Source of the DNA: Candidatus Kaiserbacteria bacterium
GTDB lineage: Bacteria > Patescibacteriota > Minisyncoccia > Phycocordibacterales > UBA2100
DNA: 36,660 nucleotides
Assembly: GCA_016432285.1 (NCBI GenBank)
Contig: CP066682.1
Location: 252,273-288,932, forward strand
Reading direction: 5' to 3'
A program made the position numbers and the translations under genes. The notes below the pieces were generated by a model, which did not search any database, was not told the origin of the DNA, and saw nothing but the letters and a program-made list of their open reading frames with translations. Below are positions 25,465 to 30,629 of this stretch, in pieces. Position 1 is the stretch's first letter. Each line of letters starts with the position of its first letter.

Positions 25465-26877
25465 ATGGATCTTACGAAATTGACGATCGCAAGCGCTCGG
25501 AAGGCCCTCGACGCGAAAGAGTATTCCGCGCTCGACCTCACCAAGGCGTACATCGATCAGATCTCACAAAAGGACGCCGCTCTCCACGCCTACCTGGAGG
25601 TGTGGGAGAAGAGTGCGAAAGACGAGGCCAAGCGAGCCGACGCTCGAATCGCAGCGGGGGAGGCGCTCTCTCTCACCGGCATACCGCTTGCGATCAAGGA
25701 CAACATTTTGATCGAGGGGCGCGCAGCGAGCTCGGCTTCGAAGATTCTCGAAAACTATCGCGCACCCTACGACGCCACGGTGATTGAAAGAATGAAGCAG
25801 GAGGACGCGGTCTTTCTCGGGCGAACCAACATGGACGAATTCGCCATGGGAAGCTCGACCGAAAATTCGGCGTACGGCCCTACCCGCAACCCGATCGATA
25901 CCGCGCGCATCCCAGGCGGCTCCTCCGGCGGATCGGCGGCAGCGGTGGCCGCGCACATGGCGCTCGCTGCGCTTGGGAGCGACACGGGCGGATCGATTCG
26001 CCAGCCCGCAGCACACACTGGCCTTGTCGGCCTGAAGCCGACGTACGGCGCCGTTTCCCGCTACGGACTCATGGCCATGGGCTCGTCGCTCGATCAGATC
26101 GGACCACTTACCAAGACAGTCGACGATTCGAAACTACTTTTTGAAGCGATCCGCGGGTACGACGCTTCTGACAGCACGTCGCTGAAGGAAAGTGCGAAGG
26201 ATTTTAAGAAACCTCGAGTGATCGGAGTGCCTCGCGCCTTTCTCGAAAGTGGCGTCGATGCCGATCTCCTCACCGTCTTCGAGAAGACGCTGGGCGCGCT
26301 GCGCGAAAAAGGCTACGAAATCCGGGACATCGACATGCCGACGCTCCCATACGGGCTCGCCGTCTACTACGTCGTCATGCCGGCAGAGGCTTCGACCAAC
26401 CTCGCGCGCTTTGACGGCATTCGGTACGGCCTCTCGGAGCCGGCGCCGACGATCGGCGAGGTCTACGCGAAGACGCGGGGGAAAGGATTTGGCCCGGAAG
26501 TGCGGCGTCGCATTCTCGTGGGTACCTTCGTGCTCTCCGCCGGCTACGCCGATGCGTACTATCGCAAAGCTCGCGCGGTACGTGCGGGAATCACCCGGGA
26601 GTTTGCCGATGCTTTTCAAAGTGTGGATGCGATTGCGGTACCCACGACGCCAGCGCCGGCCTTCAAGTTTGGCGAGAAGACGTCGGACCCGCTCGCCATG
26701 TATGCCGAAGATATTTTTTCGGTGCCGGTGAATCTCGCAGGAGTACCCGCGATCTCCGTGCCGTGCGGGCATGTGGCGCGAGAGAGTTCGCAGCTTCCAA
26801 TCGGATTTCAGATCATCGCGGAGCACGGGCGGGAGGAGACACTGTTTGCAATCGGGAAAGACGTCGAGGCAGCGTAG
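25465..26877 (+). CDS. gatA: Asp-tRNA(Asn)/Glu-tRNA(Gln) amidotransferase subunit A
   Basis: A 470-residue amidase-signature glutaminase that delivers ammonia to GatB. The catalytic Ser-cisSer-Lys triad is intact: K78 in GIPLAIKDNILIEG, S153 in IPGGSSGGSAAAVAA and S177 in GSDTGGSIRQPAA. GLVGLKPTYGAVSRYGLMAM, SLDQIGPLTK and the late PTTPAPAFKFGEK blocks are typical of GatA. Length is normal. An AATAAT lies 5 nt before the ATG but is weak; co-transcription with gatC is likely. Confidence 0.97.
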   Translation: MDLTKLTIASARKALDAKEYSALDLTKAYIDQISQKDAALHAYLEVWEKSAKDEAKRADARIAAGEALSLTGIPLAIKDNILIEGRAASSASKILENYRAPYDATVIERMKQEDAVFLGRTNMDEFAMGSSTENSAYGPTRNPIDTARIPGGSSGGSAAAVAAHMALAALGSDTGGSIRQPAAHTGLVGLKPTYGAVSRYGLMAMGSSLDQIGPLTKTVDDSKLLFEAIRGYDASDSTSLKESAKDFKKPRVIGVPRAFLESGVDADLLTVFEKTLGALREKGYEIRDIDMPTLPYGLAVYYVVMPAEASTNLARFDGIRYGLSEPAPTIGEVYAKTRGKGFGPEVRRRILVGTFVLSAGYADAYYRKARAVRAGITREFADAFQSVDAIAVPTTPAPAFKFGEKTSDPLAMYAEDIFSVPVNLAGVPAISVPCGHVARESSQLPIGFQIIAEHGREETLFAIGKDVEAA

Positions 26878-26975
26878 CCTGCCCCGTGAGATACGTAGTC
26901 GAGCGGTTCATCGTCCGTTCGGTCGCGACGACCGGTGCTGTGTGAAGAAGCGTGAGCTGTCGTTATCTCGCGGGG

Positions 26976-26981
26976 TATAAT
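26976..26981 (+). promoter_or_regulatory. -10 box of the HEPN-like membrane protein gene
   Basis: Consensus TATAAT, 6 nt before the ATG at 26988. This fixes the start choice; an open frame extends upstream to 26952 but would contain the promoter. Confidence 0.6.
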
Positions 26982-26987
26982 TTCGGG

Positions 26988-27683
26988 ATGCCAGGCGATC
27001 AGACGCTCATCGGTGCGCTGCCGAGCGGCTTTGAGTTCTTCGGTGATCTCCTTTTCAAGTGGGTGCCGGCGAGCGTGATCGCGGTGAGTCAGAGCGTCTC
27101 CGGCAGCGAGTCGCCGTACTCAATGCTGACGGATCCGGTCTCGGCCGTTACCGTGCCCTCGCTCCTCGCGCAGACGAGCGCACCCGGCACGTACGACGCG
27201 CTCCTTGGCGCGTGGTACACGTGGACCGTCCTTTCTTTCGCGCTCTCGATCCCGTTTCTTGCGGTCGTTATCTACACGTTCATCCGAATCATGCAGATCC
27301 GCACCGCGGAGCGGCGCGCCGTGGCCGCCGCACAGCGGACCGTCGCCGCAGAAGACGTACCGCGTACGCAATTGAGATGGAATCGCGTGCTCGATCAGGC
27401 TTCGTCGTCCTCGCCCGAGGGCTGGCGGCTCGCGATCCTCGAAGCCGACATCATGCTGAACGAGTTACTCGACCTGCAAGGCTACAAGGGTGAGACGATG
27501 GCCGACAAAATGAAGCGCGTCGAACGGGGCGACTTTAATACCATCGACGATGCGTGGGAAGCGCACAAGGTGCGCAACCGCGTCGCGCACGAGGGGAGCG
27601 CGCACGAGCTCAGTCCGCGCGAAGTGCGCCGCATCATCAACCTCTACGAGCGGGTGTTTAAGGAATTCAAATATATCGAATAG
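26988..27683 (+). CDS. Membrane-anchored protein with a C-terminal HEPN-like R-x4-H motif
   Basis: A 231-residue protein with no name I recognise. Residues ~1-70 are weakly hydrophobic and probably extracytoplasmic. One strong membrane helix follows (~75-100, VLSFALSIPFLAVVIYTFIR), then a basic coiled stretch (RTAERRAVAAAQRTVAAEDV). The C-terminal ~100 residues are all-helical: WRLAILEADIMLNELLDLQG, DAWEAHKVRNRVAHEGSAHE, and PREVRRIINLYERVFKEFKY. RNRVAH fits the R-N-x-x-x-H catalytic motif of HEPN ribonucleases, with suitable flanking helices. The domain would lie in the cytoplasm. It has its own TATAAT promoter and a 12-bp terminator downstream, so it is monocistronic. RNase activity is inference. 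Confidence 0.7.
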   Translation: MPGDQTLIGALPSGFEFFGDLLFKWVPASVIAVSQSVSGSESPYSMLTDPVSAVTVPSLLAQTSAPGTYDALLGAWYTWTVLSFALSIPFLAVVIYTFIRIMQIRTAERRAVAAAQRTVAAEDVPRTQLRWNRVLDQASSSSPEGWRLAILEADIMLNELLDLQGYKGETMADKMKRVERGDFNTIDDAWEAHKVRNRVAHEGSAHELSPREVRRIINLYERVFKEFKYIE

Positions 27684-27685
27684 AG

Positions 27686-27776
27686 GCTTGGCCAAGCGCT
27701 CACTTGTCGCCGTCGCTCCTCGTTCCGCTCGGCCCTGATTTTGCGACCCGTTCTGATGAACGGGACCCCGCAAAAT
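27686..27776. other. Palindrome and two-storey hairpin downstream of the HEPN-like gene
   Basis: 27686-27697 is a perfect 12-bp palindrome (GCTTGGCCAAGC) right after the stop. 27738-27776 is a two-part hairpin: outer stem ATTTTGCG / CGCAAAAT and inner stem CCCGTTC / GAACGGG around TGAT. These could be 3'-UTR structures of the plus-strand gene or trailer structures for the minus-strand fMet tRNA. Confidence 0.5.
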
Positions 27777-27824
27777 CCTGCAAGTCCCGACGTGAAGCAC
27801 ACTTCACTCCCCTCGACAAAATGC

Positions 27825-27853
27825 AAAAAGTCCGCCATAGAGGCGGACTTTTT
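27825..27853. terminator. Bidirectional rho-independent terminator
   Basis: A perfect 12-bp stem AAAAAGTCCGCC / GGCGGACTTTTT with loop ATAGA. It has T-runs on both strands and lies between the convergent HEPN-like gene and the initiator tRNA. Confidence 0.9.
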
Positions 27854-27862
27854 GCGATTTTG

Positions 27863-27934
27863 TTGCGGGGGCGGGACTTGCACCCGCGACCTCCAGGTTA
27901 TGAGCCTGGCGAGCTACTACTGCTCCACCCCGCT
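27863..27934 (-). tRNA. Initiator tRNA-fMet(CAU), unusual elbow
   Basis: 72 nt without CCA. Anticodon stem CCAGG/CCTGG encloses CTCATAA (anticodon CAT). Positions 1 and 72 are A and A, so unpaired as expected for an initiator. The D-arm GAGC/GCTC has a 7-nt loop AGTAGTA with no GG pair, and the T-loop is TGCAAGT, with G in place of the near-universal U55; the T-stem GCGGG/CCCGC is perfect. The anticodon stem has A29-U41 in place of one of the three G-C pairs typical of initiators. Acceptor, stems and lengths are otherwise sound, so I regard it as functional. Confidence 0.88.
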
Positions 27935-27941
27935 GCGGGCC

Positions 27942-27970
27942 AATGTACTACAATCGAGCGTCCGTCGCAA
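27942..27970 (-). promoter_or_regulatory. Predicted promoter of tRNA-fMet
   Basis: Minus-strand -35 TTGCGA (27970-27965), 17-bp spacer, -10 TACATT (27947-27942). The mature tRNA starts 7 nt after the -10, so the primary transcript may have almost no 5' leader. Confidence 0.5.
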
Positions 27971-27995
27971 CGATTTTTCAAAAAAGACAACGCGA

Positions 27996-28187
27996 CTAAT
28001 CGTGCGCGAGTGCGGTGATCACCAGTTCGATCAGCGAAAGTGCCGCGAAAATCGCGGCGGCGAGCAGAAATTGTCGCCATTCCAAAAAGAGGACGAGCGA
28101 TCCGACAGCGTAGGTGAGATACGCTACCGAGAGAAACCAGAGCACGGAATTGAATGCAAGCACCGTATTCCAAAAGTATCCCTGCAT
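27996..28187 (-). CDS. 63-residue two-helix membrane protein, unknown function
   Basis: Starts MQGYFWNTVLAFNSVLWFLS and is almost entirely hydrophobic, with two predicted membrane helices (~8-32 and ~38-60) and few charges (E36, R38, E54, D63). I recognise no family. A TATACT box 6 nt upstream of the ATG strongly supports expression from its own promoter. It lies between the fMet and Met tRNA genes, all on the minus strand. A small-protein role in the membrane is the only safe inference. Confidence 0.65.
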   Translation of the reverse strand: MQGYFWNTVLAFNSVLWFLSVAYLTYAVGSLVLFLEWRQFLLAAAIFAALSLIELVITALAHD

Positions 28188-28193
28188 GCAAAA

Positions 28194-28199
28194 AGTATA
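28194..28199 (-). promoter_or_regulatory. -10 box of the 63-residue membrane protein
   Basis: Minus-strand TATACT, 6 nt before the ATG at 28187. Confidence 0.55.
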
Positions 28200-28275
28200 C
28201 CGTACCTTCGCGGTGTCGCTGGGACTCGGCGAAGAGCTCGTTCGTCGTCTCAGCCTTCGGCCTCGGCAGTTTTTG

Positions 28276-28349
28276 TGTCGGGGGTGGGACTCGAACCCAC
28301 GACCTAGCGCTTATGAAACGCTCGCTCTAACCGGCTGAGCTACCCCGAC
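28276..28349 (-). tRNA. tRNA-Met(CAU), elongator (or tRNA-Ile2)
   Basis: 74 nt. Acceptor GTCGGGG/CCCCGAC, discriminator A, D-arm GCTC-AGCCGGTTA-GAGC, anticodon stem AGCGT/GCGCT around TTCATAA, T-arm GTGGG-TTCGAGT-CCCAC; a standard class I cloverleaf. CAU is the anticodon of elongator Met, but the gene for the lysidine-modified Ile tRNA looks the same; sequence alone does not decide. CCA is not encoded. Confidence 0.92.
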
Positions 28350-28355
28350 GAACGA

Positions 28356-28430
28356 GGAGCAAAATGCGAGCTTATGTTCGCATTTTCTCCGAGCGACGTC
28401 GGGGAGCGCGGAGCGTTTTCGCCGACGTCG
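28356..28430 (-). other. Structured leader of tRNA-Met with acceptor-stem echo
   Basis: On the minus strand the leader begins with CGACGTCGG (28430-28422), which pairs with CCGACGTCG. Within this stem are GTCGG, the first five bases of tRNA-Met, and CCCCGAC, identical to its 3' acceptor strand. A second hairpin follows at 28390-28356: GGAG and AAAATGCGA pair with TCGCATTTT and CTCC. The second hairpin shares the sequence AACGAGGAGCAAA (plus strand) with the leader of tRNA-Asp. Confidence 0.6.
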
Positions 28431-28435
28431 TAGAG

Positions 28436-28441
28436 AGAATA
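28436..28441 (-). promoter_or_regulatory. -10 box of the tRNA-Met transcript
   Basis: Minus-strand TATTCT in the context GATATTCTC, the same nonamer as at the tRNA-Thr(GGU) promoter. The echo hairpin starts 5-9 nt further on. No clear -35. Confidence 0.45.
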
Positions 28442-28461
28442 TCGCAGATTAGCGCCCGCGG

Positions 28462-28662
28462 CTAGCCGGCAAAGCCCTGCCCGGTGAAGAGAATGATGAG
28501 CAGGAAGAGGATCGGGATCGTGAGTGCGAGCGAGAGCAGAAAGAGCCCCAAGAGTCCGATTCCTGCCACGAGGTACCATGACTTATCGCGCCTTTTTACA
28601 ATCAAATACACGCCGCCGATCAGGGTCAGCAGAGAAAAGAGCGGCACGAGTAGGATTTCCAT
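28462..28662 (-). CDS. 66-residue membrane protein, unknown function
   Basis: The ATG at 28662 gives MEILLVPLFSLLTLIGGVYL, followed by a short basic loop (IVKRRDKSWYL) and a second and third hydrophobic stretch ending LLIILFTGQGFAG. Two or three membrane helices are likely, with the KRRDK loop inside the cell. I recognise no family. A TATAGT box 6 nt upstream supports the start and excludes the longer frame that runs back through tRNA-Asp. Confidence 0.65.
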   Translation of the reverse strand: MEILLVPLFSLLTLIGGVYLIVKRRDKSWYLVAGIGLLGLFLLSLALTIPILFLLIILFTGQGFAG

Positions 28663-28668
28663 ACGCTG

Positions 28669-28674
28669 ACTATA
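28669..28674 (-). promoter_or_regulatory. -10 box of the 66-residue membrane protein
   Basis: Minus-strand TATAGT, 6 nt before the ATG at 28662 and 8 nt beyond the 3' end of tRNA-Asp. Confidence 0.55.
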
Positions 28675-28681
28675 CCATTTG

Positions 28682-28755
28682 CGCGAGCGGCGGGACTCGA
28701 ACCCGTAACCTCTCCCGTGACAGGGGAGTGCTCTAACCAGTTGAGCTACGCCCGC
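28682..28755 (-). tRNA. tRNA-Asp(GUC)
   Basis: 74 nt. Acceptor GCGGGCG with CGCTCGC (one G-U), discriminator G (an Asp identity base), D-arm GCTC-AACTGGTTA-GAGC, anticodon stem CTCCC/GGGAG around CTGTCAC (anticodon GTC), T-loop TTCGAGT. The outermost T-stem pair is A-C, a mismatch. CCA is not encoded. Confidence 0.94.
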
Positions 28756-28761
28756 AAACGA

Positions 28762-28828
28762 GGAGCAAAGTGGAAGTTTACTTACACTTTCTCCGAGTGC
28801 GGCGGGTGGAGCGTTCGCTCTCGCCCGC
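28762..28828 (-). other. Structured leader of tRNA-Asp with acceptor echo
   Basis: The minus-strand leader contains GCGGGCG (28828-28822), identical to the first 7 nt of tRNA-Asp. It folds as GCGGG/CCCGC with an inner GAGCG/CGCTC stem. The second hairpin at 28794-28762 (GGAG and AAAGTG with CACTTT and CTCC) is related in sequence to the one before tRNA-Met and ends 6 nt before the tRNA. No good promoter was found upstream of this leader. Confidence 0.5.
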
Positions 28829-28941
28829 ATGTGATGAGTGAAGCGTGAGCTGTCACCTTCTCACGTTCTCCAGGGCAGACTTTGGTCCGCAGGGGAACGG
28901 TAGAACAATACGTTAAAAAACCGGTCTTTTCAATCACTTGA

Positions 28942-28947
28942 TATACT
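28942..28947 (+). promoter_or_regulatory. -10 box of the 44-residue protein gene
   Basis: TATACT, 6 nt before the ATG at 28954; probably drives the three-gene unit 28954-30342. Confidence 0.55.
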
Positions 28948-28953
28948 GCTGGT

Positions 28954-29088
28954 ATGGACGTCCTGTATACCTTCCTCAAGACGATTCTCGACTTTTTGGT
29001 GCAGATCGCCATGCTTTTTATACAGATGTTTATCTACATTCTGAACTTCATCATGAGCCTCATCCAGTCGCTCGCCAATTCCGTCTGA
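28954..29088 (+). CDS. 44-residue hydrophobic/amphipathic membrane peptide
   Basis: MDVLYTFLKTILDFLVQIAM continues as one long hydrophobic helix to LANSV and stops at TGA 29086-29088. Only two acidic residues and one Lys are present. Its size and character recall small membrane peptides such as toxin-like or regulatory peptides, but I recognise no family. A TATACT box 6 nt upstream, and the next ATG 1 nt after its stop, show that it opens an operon with the 196-residue protein and the HD protein. Confidence 0.65.
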   Translation: MDVLYTFLKTILDFLVQIAMLFIQMFIYILNFIMSLIQSLANSV

Positions 29089-29089
29089 T

Positions 29090-29680
29090 ATGGAGATGGA
29101 AACCAAGGAGATGCGAAAGGGGGCGCGCGAGCCGGACGAGGCCTCCATCGAACATCTCACGAGGGTCTTACGCAGGCTCGGCGTTGAGTATTCTGATTCT
29201 CCGCGTGAGCTTTTTGCGCGCGACGTGCAGTACGACTCCCTGCCGAAGCTCGACGAGCGAGAGCGAATGATATTCGACGGACTCTCCGAGGCGTGTAGGG
29301 ATTTCTCGAAGGGATTGTTCATCTATGACGATTTCGGCAACGACCAGACCGCACGCCGCTCGTGGGAAATCGAGTATGGTATGAAGGCGGCCGCCGACCG
29401 GTACAGCAAATTCGGAAAGAACACGATGAATAAGATCGAGATGGCACTCACGCGCTTTGCGGAGCTCACCGAAGGTAAACCCAACACGCCGGGGCTAAAA
29501 AAGATCCGCGAGCTACGCGCGAAGTTGCCAACGAAAGAAGAGTTCGAGCAATACAGCTCCGACTTCTCGCTCCAAGAAAAGGAGGCACTTGTGGAGCGCA
29601 TGGATGCGCTCGCGCGCGACTTCCTCCGGTACTTCGCGCCGTACGAATCCGGTTCGCTCGAGTACCGACAGGCAGCATGA
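29090..29680 (+). CDS. Hypothetical 196-residue soluble helical protein
   Basis: No recognised family. The sequence is charged and mostly helical, with an acidic/basic N-terminus (MEMETKEMRKGAREPDEASI), PKLDERERMIFDGLSEACRD, an aromatic centre (GLFIYDDFGNDQTARRSWEI) and a C-terminal helix SLQEKEALVERMDALARDFL. There are no signal peptide and no membrane segment. It starts 1 nt after the 44-residue peptide gene and overlaps the HD gene by 4 nt (ATGA), so the three are translated from one message. A partner or regulator of the HD protein is a guess from context. Confidence 0.75.
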   Translation: MEMETKEMRKGAREPDEASIEHLTRVLRRLGVEYSDSPRELFARDVQYDSLPKLDERERMIFDGLSEACRDFSKGLFIYDDFGNDQTARRSWEIEYGMKAAADRYSKFGKNTMNKIEMALTRFAELTEGKPNTPGLKKIRELRAKLPTKEEFEQYSSDFSLQEKEALVERMDALARDFLRYFAPYESGSLEYRQAA

Positions 29681-30342
29681 AGACCGCGGAAGACATCTAC
29701 GACGAGTACAAGATCATGCCGAGCCTCCAGCTGCACCAGCTGCGGGTAGCCGCGGTGGGTAAGCTGATCTGCGAGAGCTTCAAGGAAGCGGTCGATCAAC
29801 GTACGGTGGTATCGGCGTGTCTCTTTCACGACATGGGGAATATCTTGAAGTTTGATCTCGCCGTCTTTCCGGAGTTTCTCGAACCGCAGGGGCTTTCGTA
29901 CTGGCAGAGCGTAAAGGCAGACTACGAGAAAAAGTACGGCACGGATCAGCATGCGGCAACGCTCCAGATAGCACGCGAGCTCGGACTCTCAGATTTCACA
30001 ATTACCTGTATCGATGCGGTCGCTTTTTCGAAGGCGGAAAAGACGCTCGCGGAAGGCAGCTGGGAAGAGAAAATCTGCGAGTACGCCGATACGCGCGTCG
30101 GGCCGCGCGGAGTCCTCCCCATGGTGGAGCGGCTGGAAGAGGGCAGGAAGCGGTACCTCGACCGACAGGTAAAGACCGGCGTGAACGTGCCGCAGGATCG
30201 CTTTGATCAGCTGCTCGAGGTGGAGCGCAAGATGGAGCAGCAAATCTTCTCGCACGCTTCCGTGCGGCCGGAGGCGATCATCGACGAATCCATCGATCCG
30301 ATGATCCGAGAATTGAGAAACTACCCCGTCGACGAAACGTGA
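29677..30342 (+). CDS. HD-domain phosphohydrolase-like protein
   Basis: A 221-residue protein with the HD metal-site pattern: H20 (SLQLHQLRVAAVG), H51-D52 (SACLFHDMGNILKF) and a later Asp (TITCIDAVAFSKAE). The HD superfamily includes nucleotidases and cyclic-nucleotide phosphodiesterases; the opening DEYKIMPSLQLHQLRVAAVG is distinctive but I cannot assign a substrate. The C-terminal part (LLEVERKMEQQIFSHASVRP) is a charged helix. The TGA stop occupies 30340-30342, touching the last base of the convergent tRNA-Thr(GGU). Confidence 0.85.
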   Translation: MKTAEDIYDEYKIMPSLQLHQLRVAAVGKLICESFKEAVDQRTVVSACLFHDMGNILKFDLAVFPEFLEPQGLSYWQSVKADYEKKYGTDQHAATLQIARELGLSDFTITCIDAVAFSKAEKTLAEGSWEEKICEYADTRVGPRGVLPMVERLEEGRKRYLDRQVKTGVNVPQDRFDQLLEVERKMEQQIFSHASVRPEAIIDESIDPMIRELRNYPVDET

Positions 30343-30414
30343 GCCGATGGCCGGAATTGAACCGGCGACCTACTCCTTACCATGGAGTTGCTCTACCATC
30401 TGAGCTACATCGGC
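30342..30414 (-). tRNA. tRNA-Thr(GGU)
   Basis: 73 nt. Acceptor GCCGATG/CATCGGC, D-arm GCTC-AGATGGTA-GAGC, anticodon stem ACTCC/GGAGT around ATGGTAA (anticodon GGT), T-arm GCCGG-TTCAATT-CCGGC, discriminator T. The 3' end meets the stop codon of the convergent HD gene. CCA is not encoded. Confidence 0.94.
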
Positions 30415-30460
30415 ACGAGAGAAACGAGAGAGCTGCTTGCGGGCTCTTTCTTCGAACGCC

Positions 30461-30490
30461 GCCGATGTATGAGCCTGCGATTACATCGGC
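30461..30490 (-). other. Acceptor-stem echo hairpin of tRNA-Thr(GGU)
   Basis: The minus strand reads GCCGATGTA, 12-nt loop, TACATCGGC: a perfect 9-bp stem. The 5' arm equals nucleotides 1-9 of tRNA-Thr(GGU), and the 3' arm contains its 3' acceptor strand CATCGGC. It lies 46 nt before the tRNA and 10 nt after the -10 box, so it would form the very 5' end of the transcript. A further AGAGC/GCTCT hairpin lies between it and the tRNA. Confidence 0.75.
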
Positions 30491-30500
30491 AAACGTGTTG

Positions 30501-30529
30501 AGAATATCCGAATTTGATTGAAAAACCAA
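30501..30529 (-). promoter_or_regulatory. Predicted promoter of tRNA-Thr(GGU)
   Basis: Minus-strand -35 TTGGTT (30529-30524), 17-bp spacer, -10 TATTCT (30506-30501) within GATATTCTC. It overlaps the opposing promoter of tRNA-Thr(CGU). Confidence 0.6.
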
Positions 30530-30546
30530 GCTCGATAACGTAGGAT
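30518..30546 (+). promoter_or_regulatory. Predicted promoter of tRNA-Thr(CGU)-prfB
   Basis: -35 TTGAAA (30518-30523), 17-bp spacer, -10 TAGGAT (30541-30546). The tRNA starts 9 nt after the -10. The -35 region is shared, on the other strand, with the tRNA-Thr(GGU) promoter. Confidence 0.6.
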
Positions 30547-30555
30547 TGTGGGCGC

Positions 30556-30628
30556 GCCACCTTAGCTCAGTTGGTAGAGCACGTCTTTCGTAAAGACGGG
30601 GTCCCGAGTTCAAATCTCGGAGGTGGCT
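30556..30628 (+). tRNA. tRNA-Thr(CGU)
   Basis: 73 nt. Acceptor GCCACCT/AGGTGGC, D-arm GCTC-AGTTGGTA-GAGC, anticodon stem CGTCT/AGACG around TTCGTAA (anticodon CGT), T-arm CCGAG-TTCAAAT-CTCGG, discriminator T. The next base is C, followed at once by the prfB start codon (bases CATGG), so the two genes must share a transcript unless prfB has an internal promoter. CCA is not encoded. Confidence 0.95.
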
Positions 30629-30629
30629 C

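Noticed and set aside
26947-28854. 15-nt repeat GAAGCGTGAGCTGTC at 26947-26961 and 28840-28854
   Set aside because: Only two copies, no inverted ends or target duplications; not enough to call a mobile element or regulatory site.
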